From Allodiplogaster sudhausi (Eukaryota > Nematoda > Chromadorea > Rhabditida > Diplogasteridae), in the NCBI GenBank assembly GCA_945643635.1, contig CALZFC010000279.1, positions 1,152,501 through 1,216,500 on the forward strand: DNA of 64,000 nucleotides, written 5' to 3'. The notes beneath the pieces are model-generated. The model worked only from the letters and a program-made list of their open reading frames with translations, was not told where the DNA came from and searched no databases. Positions 12,739 through 24,300 of this stretch are shown here, in pieces (positions within the stretch are counted from its first letter, which is position 1; every line of letters starts with the position of its first letter). Position numbers and translations under genes: made by a program.

Positions 12739-13815
12739 AGTCTCCTTCTCTCACCATTTATATCTCATTCTCTCTCAATCTCCCTCTCTATCTCTTTCTC
12801 ACTCCCTCTCTCTGCTTCCCTCATTAAGCTACTCCTCGGCTTCTCTTATAATGCTTGATTTCTTGAAGGATTGAAATTGCAGCAGAAAAGATCACAAACA
12901 GCAAGGTCAGCAGAAATGTGTGATGCACCTTGTCGGAAAATGGAGAAGGTTATCTTGCAATCAATGCTGTCCCTCCTTAACAGGCTGATCTTGCGTAACG
13001 AGAACAAGCTCCCCCTTGACATCGGCGGAAAGCGACTGAATGACGACCCGATCCTGGACAGAGAAGGTTTCTTGTCTTCTTCTTCTTCAGCCATTTCAAT
13101 CTTGCCTCTCATTCTTTTCCGTTGAAATTTTTCTAATTTTAGTACTAATTGTTTGCAACGTTCATATGTAAATTTATATAATTACTAAAATTGTAAAGTG
13201 AATTGTTTTCAATCGATAATGCTAAATGTTGAAATGGTGCCATTTCACTTGACAATGATCAGGCAGTGGAAGGTGTCAATGATTGTCTTGGTGATTGGTC
13301 TAAGCGATTGGCGCTCTTAATGCCCCCCGCCCCTCCCCTCCCTTTGTTAGCGTCTGCTGTTAATTTACGATTGGTCGTTATCCATGACGCCATCACTCGA
13401 TTACTTCATCCCTTTGATGGCGTCTCATTTAGGATTATCTGTGCTTATCGCCTGTTTTCTTTTCACTAATCCATCTTCGCCATCACTGCCTATCTCTCTC
13501 TCTCTCTGCCTGTCTCGTTCTCTATCTGTCTCTCTCTCTAACTGTCTCTCTCTCTCTATCTGTCTCTCTCTCTATCTGTCTCTCTCTCTATCTGTCTCTA
13601 TCTGCTTATCAAGCAACTAATAGGCGTTCCGTCATTTCCATTATGATCCACGCTTTATCACCCTCTCCCCCGGGGCAGGTTTTCTTTCATGTCGTTCGCC
13701 GTGTTCGTGCTGCGAAATGTTATAGGAGCGAGAGTAAGAGAGAAGAGGACAAGAGAGAGAGAGATAGATAGAGATAGAGAAGAGAGAGATAGAGAGAGTG
13801 AGAGAAGATTGAGTG

Positions 13816-13862
<47 letters not shown>

Positions 13863-16601
13863 CTTGCGACGAAGACGAATAAAGCATCATGCTAGCACGG
13901 ATATTAACGAGCCGCCAAAGCTGTGATGGCGGTTCTAATCAGGGGGGATAACGGGACAATTCCATTGGGATCAGCTCATTCTTCTATCACCTTCTTCTCC
14001 ACTTTCTCACGTTCTCACTATGAAAATGAAACACATCCCTTGTTTCCCTTGCTTTCCAATGGATCAGAAGGGATTCTTTCTTCGCGCGAATCGAAGAGAA
14101 TTCTGATTGCTGCTGGTGATGATTTCTCTACTTTATTCGATCTCTGGACGGAAGCCTAATAGACGGATTTAAATTTGCGCGAATAAGGATCCCCTATGAT
14201 CCCCCGGACAGCAGGGGAAACAAGGGTTCCCTGTTTTTATTTTGAAAAGGGGACGTGACGCCAAATACTCAATGAAATGAAGGCAATCGAAGTACAGGAG
14301 AACGTGCAATCAAAACATCATAGAAAGGCGAAGAGAATGGTCAAGTTTAGCAATGTCTTTAAATGGAAAATTGAGTGTTGAATGATGCATTTTCGCAGAT
14401 GCCTTCGAAAGTTAGAAATATGGATTTGATTTGCAGCACCCGGCTCTCCGGAGGGTCTGCTGTCTCCGCTCCGTTCCGCTCGCTACGCTTTCGGTGACTA
14501 CGCTTCGTACGCGGAGATGATGCGCTTCATGCGCGCCATCGAGTTCTACTACCCGCAGCTCACGCGCATCGTCCGCATCGGCACGACGCACGAGGGAAGA
14601 CCGATCGAGGGACTCAAGGTATGCGCTTGAGATAGCATATAGAGAGTAAAGACACTTCGAAAACAGTTTTACTTTATTTTGCATTGTCCATTATGTGTCG
14701 TAGATGTTACATAATTTCGGAATGTTGTTGTTCCTTAGATTGGTTTCCCAATCTCGGACACGACCAAACCTGCCGTATACATCGACGGCAATATCCATGC
14801 TCGAGAGTGGGCCTCCAGCCACACCGCACTCTTTATTATCAATGAGGCAAGCTTATATCAACATGTTTATTTGCTTATTTCTCACTTAAAAAGTATCGAT
14901 TCTATTAATTGATGCATAAATGCTTTAAGTAAAGTACTAAATTGACTTGAACTGCAAACTCAGTTGGTGGCTGGCTATGGATCGGACCCGGAGATCACTC
15001 GGCAGCTGAACGCGTCGAACTTCTTCGTGTTTCCCTGCCTCAACCCCGACGGCTACGAGTACACGCGCAGCTCTCCCACGCCCGCTGTACGACACGCTAT
15101 TTATACATTATTTTTAAATTATTAAAAGATCTTTTCTACAAAAGAAATTCCTTTGAAATAAAAAAGGTAAACCCTATATTTATCTGGATTAATGTTCTTT
15201 CGCTTGTGTATACAGGTTCGTCTGTGGCGAAAGAATCGTTCTCCAGAGCGCTGCGCCCGCTCCCTCTGGGGAGGAGAGCGATGCTGCAGTGGAGTCGATC
15301 TCAACAGGAACTTCGACTTTCACTGGGCAGGTCGGCGGCGATTTATCAAATCATTATTCAAACATTTCCGTTCCAATGCAGAAAGCACTTAAATGTGTGT
15401 GAATTGCCGCTAAACAATTACATATTTACAAATACAAAGAATGCGGATGATGTCCCTTGACCTTTTGAGAGACCGGTTCGTCCAGCGAGCCTTGCTCCAA
15501 CATCTTCCACGGTTCTGGTGTATTTAGTGAGCCCGAGACGAGGTATGTTATGGCTATTTTCAAATCGACTTTCTTTAACTCTTCCGTGACTTTTCGGTTT
15601 AATTTCTTGTTTTTTTTTTCAAGTTGGACAAATATTTCTTTAATGGACGTGGGAGTCTTGCAGAGCAGTGGAGGACTTTCTTCGTTCGGATGAGTTGCGA
15701 GGCCGAGTGGAGGCCTTCTTCACTCTGCACACTTACGGACAACTCTTCATTCATCCCTTCTCGCACACCACTCATTCCTATCCAGCCGACATTGAACAAT
15801 TGGTAGAGTCCGCTTCCATTAATTTTCCAACAAAATAGAACTTTCTACGTGAAGTCTTTATAATTAATGTATGCCTGCATTTCACTCATATGAGTTTTGA
15901 AGAGGAGAACAGCGATGCGTGCGACCAGTCGACTGCAGAAGAAGTTTGGCACTCGTTACCAGGTCGGCACCGGGGCCGATATTCTCGGTTTGTACACATG
16001 AATTTCACATTTTTCCATTAGCAGCTCAATTCTCCTCTGCATCTCCCCTTCCTTTTCCCGTGTTCCTTGATATTCATGCAACTTCGTGCGTTGTAAATGA
16101 ACATTCATTAAATATAGGACATCATGTTATTTTAAAAAAGAAAAAAAACTTAATTTTCTTGTATCAAACAGCGCCAGCTTCCGGCGGCTCGGACGACTGG
16201 GCGAAGGACAAGATGCGCATCAAATATGTCTATCTCATTGAGCTTCGGCCGGAGGAGCAGTGTCAGTCTGCGAAGAAGAAAAATAATCGATTCGCTGTCT
16301 ATAAATATACCAGCATTGTGAAAGCTCGATTTTCGTTGTAAACAAACACAGTATTCAGTACAATCTTGCGTTTGCAACCCCTTTCAGTATCGAATGGATT
16401 CATTCTCCACAAGCGAGAGTTGATTCCGACGGGCTCGGAGACCTTCGAGGCCATTAAGGAGGTCGTCAACGCGATGCTGGCAGAGAGGAACGCCAGCGAC
16501 ACTCCTTCTCCATCACGATCCAGATTCCCACGTTGGAGGGGGAGAGATGAGAAAAAATGGAAGAGAAGATTGAGCGGAGAGGACCAGAGAAAGAGTTGAG
16601 G

Positions 16602-16641
<40 letters not shown>

Positions 16642-18916
16642 GAAATGCTTTCAGAGGCAATGCGGCTGCCGTCGCCGGTTCCGGTGTTTACGGCGTCGCC
16701 TCGCACGCGTTCGTCCTCTTCAGTGAGTCCCACGCCGACATCCACAGTCCTAACCACAACCACCCAAACTGAGAGAACCACCACCCGAGCTAGGGGTACA
16801 ACTAGGCCCACCACTCCCTCCACCACTCCTAGAACTATTACCACGACAAGGTCGACGACCTTGTCCACCACGACTAGAACAACGACGACAACTTCCCCCA
16901 CCACAACCACGCCGCCTCCCACCACAACGGTGCGGACCACCTCGACGTCCACAACGTCGACGACTCCAGCGTCGACGACCACAGCGTCGACGACTCCAAC
17001 ATCGACGACCTCGGCAGCGCCGACCTCAACTGCCCGTCAGCCTCTCCTCTTCTTGCCAGTGCAGCAGCCGATCCGGCTTCTTCCTCCTGCGGCTGCTCCT
17101 CCAGTCACTCCTTCCACTCGTCTGCCAATCGTGCCCACCCGTCTTCGGCCGTGGCTGACGTACTCGCCGAAGACAAAGCGAATCGTTGCTACCACGGTGA
17201 ACTCTTCCACCCGGACAGCCTTTCTTTTCTTTGTTTCATCTATTTTAATTTCTCTTCGAGTTAACTACATACATATGTATGTACATATGTTTCTTATTAG
17301 TTTCAATATGTCAATTCATTAGTTAAAAAGGATCTTCATTTAGCTTTCCCAAATGGTCGTCTTTCTTGTTTAGTCTCCTGTCGCTTGACCTTTTAAGTTC
17401 GAAGTGATCTTCATTTCTCGTTTTGAGAATCTATTTTCTTGAGTTGAATTGTACGTCTAAAATGCACTTTTGTCTAGTTCTTGATCTGTCTTCTTAATTT
17501 GGCAGTGTGCCACGTGCAAGTGACCATTCAGATTCGGCAAGCGCCAGAGCGCTCCACGACAATGACGCCACTCGTGACCACGGCTGGCTGGAGCACTGCG
17601 GCCGTGAGCGTGGGCCAGGCGCAGGCCACTGAAGCCACCTCCTTCAATGTCGACCCGCGCATCTTCCTGCCCAACTCAACTCGCCCTGAGTCCACGACTC
17701 TGGCCGAGCCGGCCTCGACTCCTTTCTCAACAGTGGCGTGGTGGCTGCCGGCCGGCGTCCGTCGTCACACTCATCAGCCGCCTCTCTCTCCGCCAGTCTA
17801 CTCCACCATCTTCACGGTAGACGGACGCTTCTGCTCAATGCTTTCGCATGCTTACGCATCCTGCCAAAGCCACTCTTCGGCCTCAGGAACACGAAGGAAT
17901 CGAACCGATGAATTCTTCAGCATCCGCTTCAGCTTCAGTTGCTGCTAAGTTCATTCGCTTCCACCACCTTCTGCTTGAATTGTCATCACTTTGCTTGCTT
18001 TGAATGAGCCGGCCTCTGCCTTAATAACCGCTTGCTTTCAGGAACTGCTTCGAATTGTCTACATAGTCATGCCCCCTTTATCCCCATTCTAATCGATACT
18101 TTGCCTTCCAGGCAGGGGATACCACAACGATTTGGACAGTGTGAATAGAGTCCTCGTGTGAATGCTATCAGTAAATACAATCTGTGTTTACAGTTTCCCG
18201 CAAGAAAGGATGATTAGCTTGTTGATGAGTGCTGGAACAAAAGGAGCTCTCTTGAACAATGATCACTTCCGTTTGTTCTTCTAAGCCAATCTCTTAGCTC
18301 CTTTATGCATAATAGAAAAGCATGACTCTTGCTTCAGCTTGTATCCTTAAACCGAGCTTTAGCCTTGTCCTCAATCCGAGTGCAATGATCTTCTTTCTTC
18401 TTCAGACTCATCCGGAGCTTCGTTCTTCGTTGAGTGACTCGCTGTACCTGCGCACTCACAATCGCGTGTCCACCCTTCACATCGAGCGCGCGCCAGACGC
18501 GCCCGAGCCGCCGCCCGTCACGCCCTCGGTCATTCATGACGCAGAAGTCACGACTGCCGGTACGGGGAAGTAGCTTCAGATATTTAGGCAACTTGAGCAT
18601 ATTAAAGAGCGGAAACTGAATCGAATCTTCTTTTTATTAAATCAAAGTAAGATATAGCGAACGAACGGTGTCTTCTTGAGATCTGGATGAGGAGATGGAC
18701 GTCTCTGCCCCGCCGCCCTTCCTGCCCGACTGCCGCGACCTCCGTCTCTCCTGCGCCTTCTGGGTGCGCAATGCGCCTGGCGTCTGTATCGAGCAGGCTG
18801 TCTTCATGCGCGCCCAATGCGCTGCCACTTGCCGCTTCTGCACGGCCGAGACCACGGCACCCGACGCGGTTACGGTAGCACCCGAAGGCGACTTCAGGAC
18901 GTTTTTGAGGCACTGA
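11738..18916 (+). CDS. secreted M14A zinc carboxypeptidase with propeptide, mucin-like linker and C-terminal ShKT domain
   Basis: I can join 17 exons: 11738-11814, 11882-11999, 12110-12269, 12883-12905, 12949-13066, 14437-14618, 14739-14846, 14964-15086, 15216-15330, 15470-15542, 15664-15802, 15903-15987, 16172-16261, 16388-16531, 16655-17196, 17478-17816, 18406-18559, 18681-18916, giving about 940 residues. The ATG at 11738 was chosen because it opens a signal peptide (ALLLQLLLCLLLF). The M14 activation propeptide follows (FYVLRVVPRSNDG, IDFWKDASHVGDY). The catalytic domain shows the zinc site HARE at 14796 and LHTYGQ at 15728, substrate-binding NRNF at 15303, and the base in YLIELRPEE (Glu at 16240). 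A Thr/Ser/Pro linker follows, then a six-cysteine ShKT domain at 18731-18841. The enzyme should remove C-terminal residues outside the cell. C. elegans SURO-1, needed for normal cuticle, has this architecture; orthology is likely but not proven because worms have several such genes. The intron after 14846 has a GC donor. Exons 4-5 and the 17196/17478 junction are the least certain. Confidence 0.85.
12716..12815. repeat. (CT)n in an intron of the carboxypeptidase gene
   Basis: CT dinucleotides with small interruptions on the coding strand, inside the intron 12270-12882. Confidence 0.8.
13490..13860. repeat. CT/CTGT tract followed by GA tract, intronic
   Basis: CTATCTGTCTCT-type repeats at 13490-13610 and a GA tract at 13730-13860 lie in opposite orientation inside the 1.4-kb intron 13067-14436. 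The rest of that intron shows nothing recognisable. Confidence 0.75.
16603..16637. repeat. (GA)n tract inside an intron of the carboxypeptidase gene
   Basis: A pure GA run between the exon ending at 16531 and the next starting at 16655. Reading straight through it reaches a stop, so it must be spliced out. Confidence 0.75.
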
Positions 18917-19800
18917 GTCAACGGAAGAACAGCAAACATTTATACCATGACGTTAAATCGTCTACAAGATTACGGTCGCCTTGTGTGTTTGATCAAGATT
19001 TCCCTCCTTCTCAATTCTGACTGAAGTACATGCGTACATGTTTTGGTAGAATTCCTTGCATTGTCCCGTGCAGATCCCGATCAATCCACGACCCACGAGA
19101 GCTTTACAATCTCATTCTTCAGCATCTGCCATGTCGGAATGCACTCCTTCTATCTGTTGTACTAAGAGTATGTATGTGTATATTGATATGAGTCTTTGAG
19201 TGTTATCACAATGAAACTTGCTCACATTTACGCGGCACTAGCACTAAAACTTTTCAAAACCAGTCTGCCGGTGAATTCGCTTATATTTTTTTAGCTCTTC
19301 ACTTTTTGCATTCTTGATTCATCCAGAGGAGCCTTGATATTTTGTCTCTAGGCTCAAATTGCAAATGAAAATGGTAAATTTTATTTAAAAATTTTAAAGT
19401 AAAATTACAAGTTATTAGCGTTCCTGTTTTACTTTATTAGGGAAGAAAAATAGTTATTTTAACAAGTCTTCAAAGCGATTATGTGATTTCCAATGCCAAC
19501 CACCCGAGAACCTTTTTCATTTATTTTTTTCATGCCTTTCACAAGATCTATGCGAGTCGCGATTTATATAATATATTAAGTAAGGGTTCCCACCCTAACA
19601 TTTAGATTTTCCCTTTTTTAAATGAAGTTTTTCACACACTAACATTCAAAGAAAGGTTTTTATTTCGTCGTGATAACTTTGTGTTTGGTGATAATATTCG
19701 CGAATATGTTCAATTGCGTTTACCTTTCTAATTCTTTGCTAATAACTCTCTCTCGTTCTCTTTATCTCTCTCTCTCTTTATCTATATATATCTCTCTCCG

Positions 19801-19835
<35 letters not shown>

Positions 19836-20066
19836 CTTTCTTTCTTTCTCTGAGTCTAGCAATGTTAACGTATTTGAATCGAATAAGAATACCAGCATGA
19901 TGCGTGGAAATAACAGGTGATAAAAGAATCTTTAATCCCGTCCAGCATCAAAATTGTTTTTAAAAAGACTAAAATATTATCTGGGAATACGAGGTAAATG
20001 TTGGCAGACTAACGGAAATGAAGTAGAGACTGAGGCAATGGGGAGTGCACCTAAAACCAATGCTTA

Positions 20067-20760
20067 TTAGATATCTTCTATGTACAATATGCGTCTTGTG
20101 TTCTGATTTTTCCTTCATTTTCCATTTCTTCGACTTGCATTCCTCCTTGCCAATGAGATAATTTTTTATTGTCCAAGCAGGGTATAAAAAGCAACTGGCT
20201 CCTTCTCACTCTCCCTCTCACTCTCCCTCTCTCTCCCTCTCTCACTCTCCCAATCTCTCTCTCTCGACTTGCATTCCTCCTTGCCAATGAGACAATTTTT
20301 TATTGTCCAAGCAGGGTATAAAAAGCAACTGGCTCCTTCTCACTCTCCCTCTCACTCTCCCTCTCTCTCCCTCTCTCACTCTCCCAATCTCTCTCTCTCT
20401 CTCTCTCTCTCTCTTTGTGCTCTTTTCTTTCCCTCTCTTTATCTCTCCCTCGTCTCTCTCCTATAAATGTTGGAACGGTGCCTTGGCATGGTGACTGATG
20501 CACTTCCCTTGCAGATACCATTTCTCTCTACTTGACTGGCCTCGGTTGTTTTCGAAGAGCCCGGCTCGGTGTAAGGAGGAGAGGAACTTGAACGGTAAAA
20601 GTATGACGAGAAAGAACTCCGAGGGAATCTAAAACCCCTGGAAGCACGGCTTAGCAGACGAGCACCAGGTTCTGCTATTTATTGGTAGCCACCCTCTCTA
20701 TCTCTCCCTCTCTCTCTCTCCATCTCTATCTCTCACTCTCTTTCTCTCTCTTTCCTTATA
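20067..20760. repeat. interspersed repeat, copy A (with internal tandem duplication)
   Basis: This stretch is nearly identical to 29567-30131. Shared landmarks in order are ATCTTCTATGTACAATAT, a TATAAAA box after CAAGCAGGG, a long CT tract, ACGGTGCCTTGGCA, TTGTTTTCGAAGAGCCC, a purine-rich segment, TTCTGCTATTTATTGGT and a terminal CT tract. In copy A the part around the TATAAAA box is duplicated in tandem with a period of about 134 bp (landmarks at 20131 and 20265). There is no open frame of note and no clear terminal repeat, so its class is unknown. Confidence 0.85.
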
Positions 20761-20804
20761 TGAAATGGACAATGAGACATTGTTATCTGCACCGGTTTTA
20801 TTCA

Positions 20805-20922
20805 TGTAATAGACAAATATAATAATTAGAATTACCATCCAATTTTTGTCGAAACCGAAGAGTACTTTTGATAGTTGTATTTGTCTATTACAAAGTACTC
20901 TTCGGTTTGGACAAGAATCGGA
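20805..20922. repeat. two crossed inverted repeats
   Basis: Segment A near 20805-20819 (GTAATAGACAAATA) pairs with A' at 20878-20891. Segment B at 20838-20866, containing ACCGAAGAGTAC, pairs with B' at 20894-20922. The order A-B-A'-B' means the two pairings cross, as in a pseudoknot. Confidence 0.75.
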
Positions 20923-21036
20923 GATCTTAAATTAGCCTCAATTAACTAATCATATTCTAACTAATTCAGCACGTTCTCTGTGCCTAAATTCGAACTATGA
21001 TAAGTCAAAACTATCAACAACGATAAAACAAAATAT

Positions 21037-21042
21037 TTTATT
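21037..21042 (-). promoter_or_regulatory. poly(A) signal of the Argonaute gene
   Basis: AATAAA on the minus strand, about 85 bases beyond the stop codon at 21127-21129. Confidence 0.6.
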
Positions 21043-21126
21043 GGTTTAAAACAAGTATGAGATGGAGATGGAGAAAATGGAGAGAAAGAGGGAAAGGAGA
21101 TGGAGTGGAGAGCGGAGGGAACCCTT

Positions 21127-21339
21127 CTATGCCCAGAAGTGGCAGAGCTGGTTGAGTCGGTTTCCGGCGAACTTCTTGTTCAGCTCGCTCAGCTGAGTCT
21201 CCACGTCCTCCTTCGTGACATCGACTCGCCCTCCAAGACCTCCGCTGCCTCCGGACACCGTCGTAGAGGCGTCGTTGCCCTGGCTGCAAAGGAAGAACCT
21301 CTCCCTCTCTCTTTCGCACTCCCTCTCTCTCTCTTTCTC

Positions 21340-21375
<36 letters not shown>

Positions 21376-24300
21376 TCTCTGTCTCGTCTTTCCGCCCTCT
21401 CCTTCCTTCTCTCCACTGACTGCTCCTCATTGTAGTTGTTCCGTCCTCGCTTTGCCAGTTCCTCTGCCGCCATAAGAACGCCGGGCGCGTGAACGGGAGC
21501 CGTGACCTTGGTGTGAGTGTGGCAGAGAGAGTTCACCATCACCTGAATCGAGTTGGATATTCTGCAGCAGCGATGGAATAACTACTAACTATAATACATT
21601 GCAATTTGGATGTCTGACCTTGAGCTCGGCCGAGCTGAAAAGGCAGCCCACTCGGCCCTTCACTTCACGGACGACAGTGCAGCGAATTGGACGGGCCGTT
21701 CCCTGAAGAGGGTCATGGTTTGATAGAAATAAATTCCTTCTATTTCCTTTTTTCAATTCTTTAATGATCGATCTTAATATTCTTCGTCGGTTATCAAAAT
21801 ATTTTTGGTGTAATAAATTATTATTCCAAACCATATTCATTGGCAAGCTAACCATGATGGCCCGCTGCGGCACCATGACGAATTCCTTCATGTCCGGATT
21901 GACGGCCTGTCTGGTGAGGCAAGTTCCGGGCGACACGTTTTCGGGCTGTAAAGTATTTCTTGACGCTCCAATTACAGTAGACATTCCAAAGCGCACTGTC
22001 TCAGTGGCGGTGACTGCGCGGTAGTTGGAGCCAGAGATGATGACAACGGTGGTCACGCTCGGCTGGTAGACGGGAGAGCGGCCGAGGTGCTGCACCTGGC
22101 TGAAAGCGGCAACCACTTGGTCCGTCTCGAAGGCCGCCTGCAAGACAGGCTCTCGCACATCGACTTCCCAAATACACAAGTCCATCTCTGGAGGATCATC
22201 CCGTATTCAAGTGAAGTGTTGGGGAATGTTATATTTAAAAGTGGAAGCCAAAGGGCACTGGAGAGTGACCAGTTTGAGGCGGGAGTGCGGAAGAAGCTGC
22301 AGTTACACAAAAAATTGTTTGAAACAACATTGTTTCGGGGCAAAAATGATGGTGAGACAATATTGTTTGATATATCAAACAATATTGTTTCAATTTCACC
22401 CCGAAACAATGTTTGTTTCAAACAATTTCTTTTTTTGTGTTATGCAGAGAGAATTCCCCCAATGTACCTTCTTGAACTCTCCTTCGCTCGTGCCCGCACG
22501 GAAGATGACAATGTTGTCCGGAAGATCACGCGCACTCTGATGGAAGCCAGTCAAGGCGCGCACGATGGATGACGTCATATTCTGCAATTAGAAGCAACAA
22601 TTGATACTCCGCCACAGCAAACGATCTTCCACTTCGAAACCTCTATTGTCGCGTTGCGGGCACTCTGGAGAAGATATTCACCGCGGTAGCTCATGATCTC
22701 CTTCAGAGTGTGAGCGATCTAGAAGCAGTTTTTTAATGACCACACAGACCATCCAGATGAAAAGGACACTGACTCCCACGACTGAAAGGGCGACAGCCTC
22801 CCGGTTGCTCCGGTCTGCGAAGGACTGCGGAGCGGCGTGCGAGAGGGCGAGCCCGAAGAAGAGTGTCCGGCCGTTGAACCACGCCGAGTTTGCCCTGCGA
22901 GGAAGATCAAGAAGTTCTAGGTAGATGATGACGAAATCTGACCTGTTGAACATTTCAGGATTCATGGAGCGGAGCTGCGGGCTCAGGCTCATGTCAAAGT
23001 TGACTCCGCCAGCTTCTGATTAATCTTCTGGGCGACGTTGTTCAAGCACAGCGGCTTGTTGTCCAGGATCTAAAAGTATAATATACTTTTATCGTTTAAA
23101 ATAAGTCGATCCTAGTTATAAATTGGCGAGGTTAAACGAGACGAAGTAGAAACCTGATGGACCGTGCCCAGGCACATGTGCTGGCTCAGCACTCCGGTGC
23201 GGGCCTCGAGAAGCTTGACCGTGTCTGGAATCAGTCTTGAAAGGCTCACGAAGAGAAGGAGGAAATAGGGCAGAAGGACTTAGAAGTAGAAAAGAGCGTA
23301 CGGTGCACGGGATCGCGCTTGTCCTTCGTGATGAAGACAGCGATGCTGACGTTGCCCTTCTTCTTCAGGCTCTCCATCATGGAAGCGACGGCCTCCGCTC
23401 AGAGGAAATCCGCTCGTGCTGCACCTAAAATAGAAAGAAAGTGTAGTTTTATTTATCAAGTCTTCCAAAGCCCTTGAACTCGCCAGTTTCGGGTCCACGC
23501 GCACCCCGCGGTCCTTGCACACCGAAATCAGCCGGTCCATCAGTTTTCTCAAGCAATATTTGCATATTATGGGGGTGGGGCGAACTAGAAAAAGACCTGG
23601 CGTCGTTCGGATTCAGGCAGTTGTCGACGCTGAGGCAGACGATGGCGCCGGTGGCCTCGGCGGCGCGGAAGAACTGATCGCGCTGGCCGACTCGCCACTT
23701 CTCGGAGAAGCGGCCGTCTCTCTGCAATATACGATTTCATGTCTCCCCAAATAGTGAACTGTTGAAGAACGAAGAAACCTCCCTCCCGCCATCTTGCCCT
23801 CCCTCCCGCCATCTTGATCTCCGGAGCAGCGACAATCTGGCCGTTCACTTTCATGAACGAGTTTAGAGGCTTCACCTAAACGACACAACTGCTTAGATAC
23901 GATGTTCTCGGTAGCAGGGATGCAGTTTTTGTCTTTAGGTTTTTTCCTTGGTATTTGAACAAAAAGAAGAAAAATTGTTTTTCGTTAGGGTAGACCCAAA
24001 AAAAATTTTTTTTAACGAAACGTTCGGATGCCCTCTTCTTCCAGGAAACGTTCAAAAGTATGGGGATCTAATTTATCAGTTTCTTTTATCTACTTTTAGT
24101 ATAGTAGAAATTTCCTCAATTATTCAAACTTTTTTGTTCGACATACATTTCTGCTCGTAAGCAGAGAGGCAGAGTGCAGACAAAATAGAGAAGAAACTAA
24201 CGCTGAAGTGGATAAGCTGCAGGTGCTTCTGGCCGTCCAGGAACGCTCGGTAGGCCTGCTCTTCGATGTGCTTCTGCATCTGCGGGGGTTTCATCTGGGC

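Larger units (their letters stand above)
18917..21036. other. spacer between convergent carboxypeptidase and Argonaute genes
   Basis: AT-rich DNA with a CT tract at 19745-19850, an interspersed repeat copy at 20067-20760 and crossed inverted repeats at 20805-20922. No coding signal was seen. Confidence 0.65.

Noticed and set aside
23399..23401. In-frame TGA in the Argonaute exon following the KLMDRLIS exon
   Set aside because: Using the first acceptor leaves a TGA in frame, but a later acceptor (CCTCTGAG before CGGAGGCC) with a good pyrimidine tract removes it and keeps phase, so no stop is needed.
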